From assembly GCF_029946185.1 (NCBI RefSeq), contig NZ_JAQSEA010000145.1:1-38369 (forward strand): 38,369 nucleotides of DNA. Reading direction: 5' to 3'. The position numbers and the translations under genes are program-made. Source of the stretch: Prosthecobacter sp. GTDB lineage: Bacteria > Verrucomicrobiota > Verrucomicrobiia > Verrucomicrobiales > Verrucomicrobiaceae. The first letter of the stretch is position 1, and the number at the start of each line of letters is the position of its first letter. A model generated the notes under the pieces. That model was given only the letters and a program-made list of their open reading frames with translations, made no database searches and had not been told where the DNA came from. This document shows positions 1-6,379 of the stretch, piece after piece.

Positions 1-773
1 ATGCCAAGGGCACCGCGCATGGCCCCTACGATCTCCTCATCATCTGCGACGGCGCACAGTCCACGCTGCGGGATCAAAGCGGTGTGCCCGCACGCGTCAG
101 CCGCTATCCTTGGGGCGCGCTGTGGTTCATCGGCCAGCGCAGGCCGGAGTTTGATCCGCAAGTCCTGTGGCAATGCGTCGGCTCCACCCGCGAACTCACC
201 GGCTTTCTCCCCACCGGCACGCAGGACGATCTCCTCAGCCTGTTCTGGAGCATCCGGCTCGATCACATCGACCGCTGGCGAAATACCCCGCTGGAAGATT
301 GGAAACGCGACATCCTCGCACTCGCCCCGCAGGCCGAAAGTTTCCTCGCGCAAATCGACTCCCACTCGCAAGTCGCCACCGCCGCGTATCACGATGTCCG
401 CATGAAGCAGTGGCACGGCGACCGCGTCGCTATCCTAGGCGATGCCGCGCATGCCCTCAGCCCGCAGCTCGGCCAGGGCGTGAACCTCGCGCTCATGGAT
501 GCTGCGGTACTCGCGCAATCACTTGCTACTCATGCCGTGTTGTCAGAAGCCCTCGCGCAGTACTCACGCACCCGCCGCAGCCATCTGCGCTTTTACCAGT
601 TTGCCACCCGCTGGACGACTCCTTTCTTCCAGTCTGATATTCTGCCGCTGGGGTGGCTGCGTGATCTCGTGTTCCCGATCATTCAACGCATTCCCCCATT
701 GCGCCGCCAGATGACGGCGACGATGGCGGGTGGGAAGACGGGGCCGTTTTCGAGTCTCAAAGACATCCGCTAG
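1..773 (+). CDS. FAD-dependent monooxygenase, C-terminal part (5' end outside window)
   Basis: The open frame runs in from the window edge (first full codon at base 3) and stops at 771-773, so the N-terminal FAD-binding half is missing. Two hallmarks of the PHBH/UbiH-like flavin monooxygenase family are visible. One is a DLLIICDGAQSTLR segment near the start, matching the family's second FAD/NADPH-contacting DG motif. The other is GDRVAILGDAAHALSPQLGQG further on, matching the GD motif that binds the FAD ribityl chain. Such enzymes hydroxylate or epoxidise aromatic, quinone or terpenoid substrates using NAD(P)H and oxygen. The substrate cannot be read from this fragment. An internal ATG at base 84 lies inside the conserved domain and is not the real start. 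No partner gene is visible in the window on this strand. Confidence 0.85.
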   Translation, partial: AKGTAHGPYDLLIICDGAQSTLRDQSGVPARVSRYPWGALWFIGQRRPEFDPQVLWQCVGSTRELTGFLPTGTQDDLLSLFWSIRLDHIDRWRNTPLEDWKRDILALAPQAESFLAQIDSHSQVATAAYHDVRMKQWHGDRVAILGDAAHALSPQLGQGVNLALMDAAVLAQSLATHAVLSEALAQYSRTRRSHLRFYQFATRWTTPFFQSDILPLGWLRDLVFPIIQRIPPLRRQMTATMAGGKTGPFSSLKDIR

Positions 774-810
774 CCCTCCCCCTGAAGGCTTCCTTTTTCG
801 CTCAATGGAA

Positions 811-845
811 CAAAAAACAGCGCCCGGATAAACATCCGAGCGCTG
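811..845 (-). terminator. Intrinsic terminator of the small lipoprotein gene
   Basis: Bases 818-829 and 834-845 form a 12-bp inverted repeat with one mismatch and a 4-base loop. Read on the minus strand, the hairpin is followed directly by six T residues (complement of 812-817). It lies about 50 bases past the stop of the minus-strand gene ending at 896, which is the layout of a Rho-independent terminator. Confidence 0.8.
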
Positions 846-895
846 CAAAGGGGAAGCGAATCAGTTCAGGTGAGACGCCCGCTCCAGACGCTGAC

Positions 896-1150
896 TTAAC
901 GGTGATGGCTGCCACCGCTATAGCCTCCGTAGCCGCCACCTCCGTAGCCGCCGTGGTGACCACTGTAGCCGCCGCGGTAACCACTGTGATGACCGCTGTG
1001 TCCGTGGCTGTAGCGGCTGTAGGAAGGGCGGTAGGATCTGCCGTGTCCATAGCCACCGCCGTAGCCGCCGCCATAATAAGGGTCGACACAGGAGCTTAAT
1101 GAAGTGAGGGCAAGGACTGCGGTGAACAGAAGAACCAATTTAGTTTTCAT
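896..1150 (-). CDS. Small Gly/Tyr/His-rich lipoprotein
   Basis: The 84-residue product starts with a lipoprotein signal peptide: positive MKTK, hydrophobic stretch, then LTSLSSC with the lipobox cysteine at residue 21. The mature part is low-complexity, built from GGY, GHG and HHSGY-type units and very rich in Gly, Tyr, Ser and His. No enzymatic domain is visible. Such tails occur in outer-membrane or cell-surface lipoproteins, and the His content suggests possible metal binding, which is inference. The gene stands alone between the FAD monooxygenase and hemC, and it has its own intrinsic terminator just downstream. That independent transcription unit supports a real gene despite the biased composition. 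Function unknown. Confidence 0.7.
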   Translation of the reverse strand: MKTKLVLLFTAVLALTSLSSCVDPYYGGGYGGGYGHGRSYRPSYSRYSHGHSGHHSGYRGGYSGHHGGYGGGGYGGYSGGSHHR

Positions 1151-1273
1151 AGTTGTTCATTCCGACGCAGTCCCTCCGCGTCTATTCAAACAATCGCTGC
1201 GATTATAAAGTGGCGGCGAATTGCAACCGCCACTCCGTGGGCGTTCTTCGCGGCAGAGATGCGGTTCAAGCCA

Positions 1274-2224
1274 TCACAGCATGCCCGCCAGATCTGCTGC
1301 GAGTTGCGCGGCTTCCTGGACGGGGCGCTGGGCTGCGCGCTCGACGGGTGGCAGGGCGAGATCGGCTTCATTGAAGACGCGGACGGCCATGTGGAGCTGG
1401 CCGTCGATGATCCAGGTGTGGGCACCGACGGGGGTCTGGCAGCCGGCACCGAGGATTTTGAGGAACTCGCGCTCGGCGGTGACGCGGGATTCGGTTTCGG
1501 CGTGGTTGAGGGCGCGGATGGCGGCGATCGTGGCGGCATCGCCGGAACGGCATTCGATGGCGATGGCACCCTGCCCGGCAGCGGGCAGGAACTTCACGGG
1601 ATCGAGCGTCAGAGCGCACAGGTGGGTGCCTTCGATCTGAATTTGCTCGTCCTTCATCAAGCCGAGGCGCTGCAGGCCGGCAGCGGCGAGCAGCACGGCA
1701 TCGAGCGCGTTTTCGCCGATGACTTTTTTCACGCGCGTGGGGACGTTGCCACGGATTTCGACGATCTGGACATCTGGGCGCAGAAACTTCAACTGTGCGG
1801 CACGTCGTACGCTGCTGGTGCCGACACGAGCGCCCTGCGGCAGGGTTTCGAGGGTGTAGGGATGCGCGCTGACCAGCACGTCCTCAATGGCCGCACGCGG
1901 CAGCACGGCGGCGATGGTGAAGCCGGCGGCGAGATCGCTCGGTACGTCCTTCAGGCTGTGCACGGCGGCGTCGATCTGGCTGTTTTCGAGTGCGATTTCG
2001 AGTTCCTTGATGAAGATGCCTTTGTCCACCTGCGCCACGTCGCTGAACTCGGAGAAGCGGAGATCCTGGCGTTTGTCACCACTGGTCAGAATGATCTGGC
2101 GCTCGACGCTGAGTTGCGGGTGCGCAGCCTGCAAGTCCGCCGTGACCATGGTTGTCTGCGTGAGGGCGAGTTCGCTGCCGCGGGTGCCGAGGATGATTTT
2201 TGCGGGGGTCATGGTGGGGCGCAC
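1274..2224 (-). CDS. hemC: Porphobilinogen deaminase (hydroxymethylbilane synthase)
   Basis: HemC joins four porphobilinogen molecules into hydroxymethylbilane in cytosolic tetrapyrrole synthesis. The 316-residue protein has family-typical length. It shows the N-terminal ILGTRGSELAL motif, HSLKDVP with the catalytic aspartate at about residue 93, the VGTSSVRRAAQL basic substrate-binding segment, and LGAGCQTPVGAH with the dipyrromethane-cofactor cysteine at about 262. A second in-frame ATG four codons in (base 2212, MTPAKII) is an equally plausible start and fits the usual family N-terminus better. hemA and a CcsA/HemX-like gene lie upstream on the same strand, but two unrelated genes separate hemA from hemC. 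Confidence 0.96.
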   Translation of the reverse strand: MRPTMTPAKIILGTRGSELALTQTTMVTADLQAAHPQLSVERQIILTSGDKRQDLRFSEFSDVAQVDKGIFIKELEIALENSQIDAAVHSLKDVPSDLAAGFTIAAVLPRAAIEDVLVSAHPYTLETLPQGARVGTSSVRRAAQLKFLRPDVQIVEIRGNVPTRVKKVIGENALDAVLLAAAGLQRLGLMKDEQIQIEGTHLCALTLDPVKFLPAAGQGAIAIECRSGDAATIAAIRALNHAETESRVTAEREFLKILGAGCQTPVGAHTWIIDGQLHMAVRVFNEADLALPPVERAAQRPVQEAAQLAADLAGML

Positions 2225-2380
2225 AGCTTTTCACGTACCGGGGCGGGGTGCAAGGGAAGGGCTGAAGAAATCAAGCACTTCGGAGAACCAGAAATGGTTA
2301 ACCACGGAATACACAGAAGAATGAATCAGACACGGGTTTGACTGCGCTGCGCCCTGCGGGCAGCCTTCGGCTTTCTTCTC

Positions 2381-2932
2381 TCAGCATGGCGTTCTGACCT
2401 GCGCCATGCTGCGCTCCACTTTCTCCCGATCTGCCGCATCAAGTGGATTGCCTGCATGCAGTTCCTCCAAGCGTGCCCAGGTGATGAGGCCGGTCCCCAG
2501 CAGGCCGCGCACCCATACGATGTCCTTTGGTCGCCCCGCGTAGAGCTTGTTGTAGGCGATGTCGTGCGGATCAAGGCAGTGCCCAAGCAGCCCTTCGGTG
2601 AGCTGAAGGGTCGTTACTCGCTGCTGCCAGCCGGGCGGCGTCCACTTCAAGAGGCTTTCACTGACGTAATCGACAAAGAAGCGATGCTCGGCAGAGAAGT
2701 CGCTGTCCTCACCCAGCTCCCGTTCCATGATATTGGAGTCGAAATATAAAATTGGCGTGCCGACCGGGATCACATCAATGTCTTTGCTGGTGCGCAGGAT
2801 GGCGGGAACGTCGGGGTTGACGACGGCCACGGAGGCGCTGCCGATCATCCAAACGTCGGTGACTCCCACTGGCAGCCAGCGGCGCAGTTCAGGCCACAGA
2901 ATGGCAAAATCAGCCTGCGTAAGCTCTTTCAC
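2381..2932 (-). CDS. Nucleotidyltransferase-fold protein (DUF6036/AbiEii-like)
   Basis: This 183-residue protein has the minimal signature of the nucleotidyltransferase superfamily: a GS pair in MIGSASVAVV (about residues 31-32), followed after a spacer by a D-x-D in TSKDIDVIP (about 51-53). A later DPHDIAYNKLYAGRPKDIVWV stretch resembles the lysine-containing helix seen in AbiEii- and DUF6036-like proteins. Some relatives are toxins that transfer nucleotides to tRNA or proteins; others have no known role. Its start overlaps the end of the upstream gene by 23 bases, so the two are almost certainly co-translated. The pair sits between hemA and hemC, an unusual place, which suggests insertion. 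The fold call is moderate; the biological role is not established. Confidence 0.6.
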   Translation of the reverse strand: MKELTQADFAILWPELRRWLPVGVTDVWMIGSASVAVVNPDVPAILRTSKDIDVIPVGTPILYFDSNIMERELGEDSDFSAEHRFFVDYVSESLLKWTPPGWQQRVTTLQLTEGLLGHCLDPHDIAYNKLYAGRPKDIVWVRGLLGTGLITWARLEELHAGNPLDAADREKVERSMAQVRTPC

Positions 2933-3293
2933 GAATAGTCTCCATTTCCTGCGGCGTCACAAAGGGCGCGCCTTTGAAAGGCATGCCCGAACGAAGTCTT
3001 TGCCCGGTGTCTCCTGAATCTTCTAGAATCCTGGCCACAGCCTCCACATCTCCAGCCTGAAGCAAAGCCAGCCATTCTGTATCATGGGCGGAAAGAGTCT
3101 CCTCGTCACGCAACAGCCAGTTCACGCCTTGCACCAGCATCTGAGGCTGCTCACGCAATCGTGCGGCGACCAGTTTGCCTTTTTGCCAGCGAATCCAGTC
3201 CTGCACCAAGTAATTCGGCGGCAGGTCGAGCCAGGGCGGGAACATCGGGACTTCATCCGATGCGCCGTGTGGGGTCTCCATGACGACTGACAT
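2910..3293 (-). CDS. Unrecognised 127-aa protein paired with the nucleotidyltransferase-like gene
   Basis: I do not recognise this family. The product is acidic and Trp-rich, with MFPPWLDLPPNYLVQDWIRW near the N-terminus, LLRDEETLSAHDTEWLALLQAGD in the middle, and a short helical C-terminus ending RERAYAG. The frame is open further upstream to 3365, but that would run into the end of hemA with low-complexity sequence. I therefore chose ATG 3293 (MSVVMETP); ATG 3281 is an alternative. Its end overlaps the start of the nucleotidyltransferase-like gene by 23 bases. Small partners translated just ahead of a nucleotidyltransferase-like protein are often antitoxins, so an antitoxin role is possible but unproven. 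No helix-turn-helix is evident. Confidence 0.55.
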   Translation of the reverse strand: MSVVMETPHGASDEVPMFPPWLDLPPNYLVQDWIRWQKGKLVAARLREQPQMLVQGVNWLLRDEETLSAHDTEWLALLQAGDVEAVARILEDSGDTGQRLRSGMPFKGAPFVTPQEMETIRERAYAG

Positions 3294-3345
3294 GCCGGTA
3301 TGATGCACTCGGCGGGCCTCGGCGGCAAGCGCGGCTTCGCGGCCC

Positions 3346-4410
3346 CTACGCCACAGCCAAATCACCGCCGGGCTTGAGGAAGCCGTATTTTTCGAGCTGT
3401 TCTTCGATGATGCGCTCGCAGGAGGCGAGCTGGCGCATGCGTTCGCGGCGGCCGTCGTCGGCGATGGCCTGGAGGGCGTCGATGTCGTAGAGGTACACGC
3501 CTTCGATGTCGTTTACGGCGGGGTCCACGTCTCGCGGGACGGCGATGTCGATGATGAGCAGGGGCTCCCAGCGGCGCTTGCGCATGACTTGGTCGATCTG
3601 CTCGGGCTTGATGACAAAATGCGGGGCGCTGGTGCTGGAGATGATGACGTCCACTTCGTGCAGGGCGTGCTCCCATTCGTCGAATTTCATCGCGGTGCCC
3701 TTCATCTCGGCGGCGAGTTCGACGGCTTTATCGTAGCTGCGGTTGGAGACGATGATGCTCTTCGCGCCGCGTGAGAGCAGGCTCTGCGCGCAGGTGCGGC
3801 TCATTTCGCCAGCGCCGACAAGCATGACGCGGCACTCTTTGAGATCGTGAACTTTTTCCGCCAGATCCACGGCCACGCTGCCCACGCTGGTGGAGCCGCG
3901 CTGGATGGTGGTCTCGTTGCGCACTTTTTTGCCGACGGTGAAGGCCTGCTGGAAGAGCTTGTTGAGCGAGCGGCGGGTGGTGCCGGTGTCGAGCGCGACT
4001 TTGTAGGCCGCCTTGACCTGGCCGAAGATTTCCGTCTCGCCCAAGACCATGGAATCGAGCCCGCTGACCACGCGGAAGAGATGCCGTGCGGCTTCGGCGG
4101 AGTCGAGATTGTACAGCACGAGGGCTTCCGCGTGTTCGGGCTGCAGTTCGAAATGGGTGACGAGGTAGTCGCGCAGCGCGGCATGGCCGTGATCGCCGCT
4201 GGGGAGGGCGTGCGTGGCGTAGAGCTCCACGCGGTTGCAGGTGCTGAGCACCACGCATTCCTCAAAGCCCGGCAGCCCGCTGACCTGCTGCACGGCATCC
4301 GGCACCTTGGCTTCGGGAAACGCCAGGCGCTCACGCACCTCGACAGGGGTGGTTTTGTAGTTCAGGCCCACACAGACGAGGCCGCTTCGAATGTCCGTCG
4401 GTTCAGGCAT
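3346..4410 (-). CDS. hemA: Glutamyl-tRNA reductase with short C-terminus
   Basis: HemA reduces glutamyl-tRNA(Glu) to glutamate-1-semialdehyde with NADPH, the first committed step of C5-pathway tetrapyrrole synthesis. Visible motifs are LNYKTTPVEVRERLAF, the catalytic VLSTCNRVELYAT with the nucleophilic cysteine at about residue 58, GLDSMVLGETEIFGQVKAAY, and the NADPH-domain segment VMLVGAGEMS. I set the start at ATG 4410 (MPEPTDI); codons further upstream only read through the neighbouring gene. That start lies inside the last codons of the CcsA-like gene (8-base overlap), implying translational coupling. The protein is about 354 residues and stops about 40 residues after VYLYDIDAL, so most of the usual long dimerisation helix domain is absent. 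No continuation is seen in the other frames downstream. Confidence 0.93.
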   Translation of the reverse strand: MPEPTDIRSGLVCVGLNYKTTPVEVRERLAFPEAKVPDAVQQVSGLPGFEECVVLSTCNRVELYATHALPSGDHGHAALRDYLVTHFELQPEHAEALVLYNLDSAEAARHLFRVVSGLDSMVLGETEIFGQVKAAYKVALDTGTTRRSLNKLFQQAFTVGKKVRNETTIQRGSTSVGSVAVDLAEKVHDLKECRVMLVGAGEMSRTCAQSLLSRGAKSIIVSNRSYDKAVELAAEMKGTAMKFDEWEHALHEVDVIISSTSAPHFVIKPEQIDQVMRKRRWEPLLIIDIAVPRDVDPAVNDIEGVYLYDIDALQAIADDGRRERMRQLASCERIIEEQLEKYGFLKPGGDLAVA

Positions 4411-5182
4411 GTGTGACGATCCACAGAGAGATGAACGGCAGAATGAAGCCGATGACGGCCAGCCACGCGGTCTTGCGCGGCGAAGTGAAATGCCGCCACA
4501 TGAGAAACGCGCATACGGCATACAGCGCCCAGACGCCCCAGGCAAAGACGACGTGGCCGGTCTTGGTCATGGGGAGATGCAGGGCAAAGGAGACACCCAG
4601 CGAAATGCTCAGCAGCAGCAGGCCGAGGTGCACGAGCCGCTGGATGGCCTGCGCGAGGCCCTGAATGGGTGGCAGTTGATAGAACAGGCCGCCGATTTGG
4701 TGGCGCTTCAGCATGCGCTCCTGAACGAGGTACATGACACCCGTGACGCAGGCCAGGGCAAAGGCCGCGTAGGCGATGAGCGCGAGCGCGATGTGCAGCT
4801 CCACCAGCGCATTGATCTGCCCCTTGGGCGGATACGGCGCAAAGCCCGCGGTGATCGCGATGCCGTGCATGATGCTGACCAGTGGTGCCGTGAAGAGCCC
4901 CAGCAAGGACAGCCGGAAGGAGGACCCGAGCAGAAAGTAGAGCATGACAATGCTCCAGGCGATGAAGACAAGGATATCCGCCAGACTTTTCATGGGGCAC
5001 TGGCCCACTTCCTTCCCGCGGAGGTAGATGAAGTCGGTCTGCAGCGCAAAGCCGAGGGCCATGAGCAGAAACTGCGCCCGCGCCCGCTTCCAGGCACCCG
5101 CTTTGAGCGCCAGAAGAGCCTGCACGATCGCACCCACAAAAACGAGCGTGGCGGCGATAAGGATCTGCTGGGAGGTGGGCAT
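4403..5182 (-). CDS. CcsA/HemX-like cytochrome c assembly membrane protein
   Basis: A roughly 259-residue integral membrane protein with about eight hydrophobic segments. It carries features of the cytochrome c assembly family (CcsA/CcmC/HemX): SIMHGIAI, ELHIALALIAYAAFALACVTGVMYLVQE and a conserved histidine before the last helices (LHLPMTKTGHVVFAWGVW). Family members handle haem at the membrane or, as HemX, affect HemA levels. I chose ATG 5182 (MPTSQQIL), which begins just before the first membrane helix; upstream in-frame sequence is charged and unlike the family. It is the first gene of the minus-strand haem block and overlaps hemA by 8 bases, the hemX-hemA arrangement known from other bacteria. 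Whether it acts in cytochrome c maturation or in HemA control cannot be decided here. Confidence 0.8.
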   Translation of the reverse strand: MPTSQQILIAATLVFVGAIVQALLALKAGAWKRARAQFLLMALGFALQTDFIYLRGKEVGQCPMKSLADILVFIAWSIVMLYFLLGSSFRLSLLGLFTAPLVSIMHGIAITAGFAPYPPKGQINALVELHIALALIAYAAFALACVTGVMYLVQERMLKRHQIGGLFYQLPPIQGLAQAIQRLVHLGLLLLSISLGVSFALHLPMTKTGHVVFAWGVWALYAVCAFLMWRHFTSPRKTAWLAVIGFILPFISLWIVTHA

Positions 5183-5249
5183 GAAGGCGGGGGATATAAA
5201 TACTCGCGGTCTTGGGGCGTTTCTGCAAGGATGAAGACGTTTTGGCAGC

Positions 5250-5284
5250 TTGTCAGTTTTGGGGGAATATGCTTTAATTTTGTC
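5250..5284 (+). promoter_or_regulatory. Candidate sigma-70-type promoter of the toxin-antitoxin pair
   Basis: A TTGTCA (5250-5255) and a TTTAAT (5273-5278) are separated by 17 bases, a good match to -35 and -10 boxes. The predicted transcription start, seven bases past the -10 box, falls on the A of the antitoxin ATG (5285), so the mRNA may be leaderless. No Shine-Dalgarno-like sequence is visible before the ATG. Confidence 0.45.
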
Positions 5285-5488
5285 ATGCCTGCTGCCAAAC
5301 CGCGTCCATCTGGAATCAAGGCCCAAGCCGCAAAACTGGCCCGTGCGCTGCCTGAGTCTGCTTCATGGGATGATTTGATGTATGAAATCTACGTCCGGCA
5401 GAAGATCGTCAGTGGTCTGGCAGACATCGAAGCTGGCCGGGTGAAGACGCATGCCGCCATCAGTAAAAAATTTGGCCTGTCAGCGTGA
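5285..5488 (+). CDS. ParD-like/small antitoxin of a type II toxin-antitoxin pair
   Basis: The 67-residue protein (MPAAKPRPSGIK to KKFGLSA) is a small, helical, mostly charged polypeptide. Its segment WDDLMYEIYVRQKIVSGLADIEAGRVKTH is typical of the antitoxin that precedes RelE/ParE-family toxins. These antitoxins bind the toxin through a C-terminal helix and usually repress their own promoter. I chose ATG 5285 because earlier in-frame codons would run antisense through the CcsA-like gene. The TGA stop overlaps the GTG start of the toxin (GTGA, 5485-5488), a classic coupled arrangement. The antitoxin itself looks intact although its toxin is broken. Confidence 0.75.
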   Translation: MPAAKPRPSGIKAQAAKLARALPESASWDDLMYEIYVRQKIVSGLADIEAGRVKTHAAISKKFGLSA

Positions 5489-5795
5489 AGGTCCTTTGGT
5501 CAGCGCAGGCAGAAGCGGATTTGGACTCGATTCATGCCTTCATTGCCCGCGACTCCGAACATTATGCGGGTTTGCAGATCCGGCGGATCATTGAGCGTGT
5601 CGTTTATGTCGCGTCACATCCCATGAGCGGGCACCACGTGCATGAACATCCTGCGGCAGGACTGCGGGAGGACTGCGGGAGGTACATTCGGGGTCCTACC
5701 GGATCATCTATCACCAGACCGACAGCCAGTTCGTCGTGGTGACGGTCGTCCACATGAAGCAGCGCCTTTCGCGCAAGCGTCTCGGCGGCGCATGA
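5485..5795 (+). pseudogene. ParE/RelE-family toxin gene broken by an 11-bp tandem duplication
   Basis: The frame opens with GTG 5485 and reads as a ParE/RelE toxin: MKVLWSAQAEADLDSIHAFI, then IERVVYVASHPMSGHHVHEH. At 5660-5670 and 5671-5681 the 11-mer gactgcgggag occurs twice in direct tandem, which shifts the frame and ends translation at 5742. Removing one copy restores the frame exactly. The rebuilt protein continues LREVHSGSYRIIYHQ and FVVVTVVHMKQRLSRKRL, the typical family C-terminus, and stops at 5795, giving 99 residues, the normal ParE size. ParE toxins act on DNA gyrase and RelE toxins cleave mRNA; which applies is not decided. The truncated product lacks the strands and C-terminal residues needed for toxicity, so it is probably inactive, unless the duplication is an assembly error or a phase-variable state. 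Confidence 0.85.
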
Positions 5796-5834
5796 AGCTT
5801 GCGCATCCCCGCATCTCCTCCATGATCGCAGGAC

Positions 5835-6368
5835 ATGGCTCCTGACATTCTCGACAGCATCCGTCGCACCATTCGCGACGTGCCTGATTTTCCCAATCTT
5901 GGCATTCTTTTCAAGGACATTACCCCTGTGCTGGCAGACCCAAAGCTGCTGGCGCAGACGATTGATGGGATGATCGAGATCACCGGCATCACGAAGGTGG
6001 ACAAGGTGGTGGGCATCGACGCGCGGGGTTTCATCTTTGGCGCTCTGATTGCAGAACGGCTGGGTGCGGGGTTCATTCCGGTGCGCAAAAAAGGCAAGCT
6101 GCCGTGGCAGACGCGGGGCATTGATTACGCGCTGGAATACGGCACGAATTCGGTGGAGATGCACCTGGATGCCATCGCGCCTGGCGAAACGGTGCTGCTG
6201 GCGGACGATCTGCTGGCAACGGGAGGCACGGCTGCGGCGGCGCTGCATCTGATCGAGCAGGCGGGGGGCAAGGTGCTGGGCAGCACGTTTTTCATTGAGC
6301 TGGCCTTCCTGAACGGCCGCGAAAAAGTAAACGACTCCGGCCCGGTTCATTCACTGATCACTTACTGA
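5835..6368 (+). CDS. apt: Adenine phosphoribosyltransferase
   Basis: Apt salvages adenine by joining it to PRPP, giving AMP and pyrophosphate in the cytosol. The 177-residue length is normal. Diagnostic segments are VPDFPNLGILFKDITPVL near the N-terminus, VVGIDARGFIFGALIAERL, FIPVRKKGKLPWQT, and the PRPP-binding motif VLLADDLLATGGTAAAA. The ATG at 5835 is preceded by a plausible gcagga ribosome-binding sequence. glnD begins 11 bases after its stop codon, so the two are probably one transcript. The broken toxin gene ends 39 bases upstream. Confidence 0.97.
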   Translation: MAPDILDSIRRTIRDVPDFPNLGILFKDITPVLADPKLLAQTIDGMIEITGITKVDKVVGIDARGFIFGALIAERLGAGFIPVRKKGKLPWQTRGIDYALEYGTNSVEMHLDAIAPGETVLLADDLLATGGTAAAALHLIEQAGGKVLGSTFFIELAFLNGREKVNDSGPVHSLITY

Positions 6369-6379
6369 CCTCTGCTGCG

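Noticed and set aside
1259-2341. 360-codon open frame on the plus strand
   Set aside because: It is the antisense shadow of hemC; hemC has all family motifs on the minus strand.
4391-5284. Long N-terminal extension of the antitoxin frame
   Set aside because: Upstream in-frame sequence is antisense to the CcsA-like gene; the domain starts at ATG 5285.
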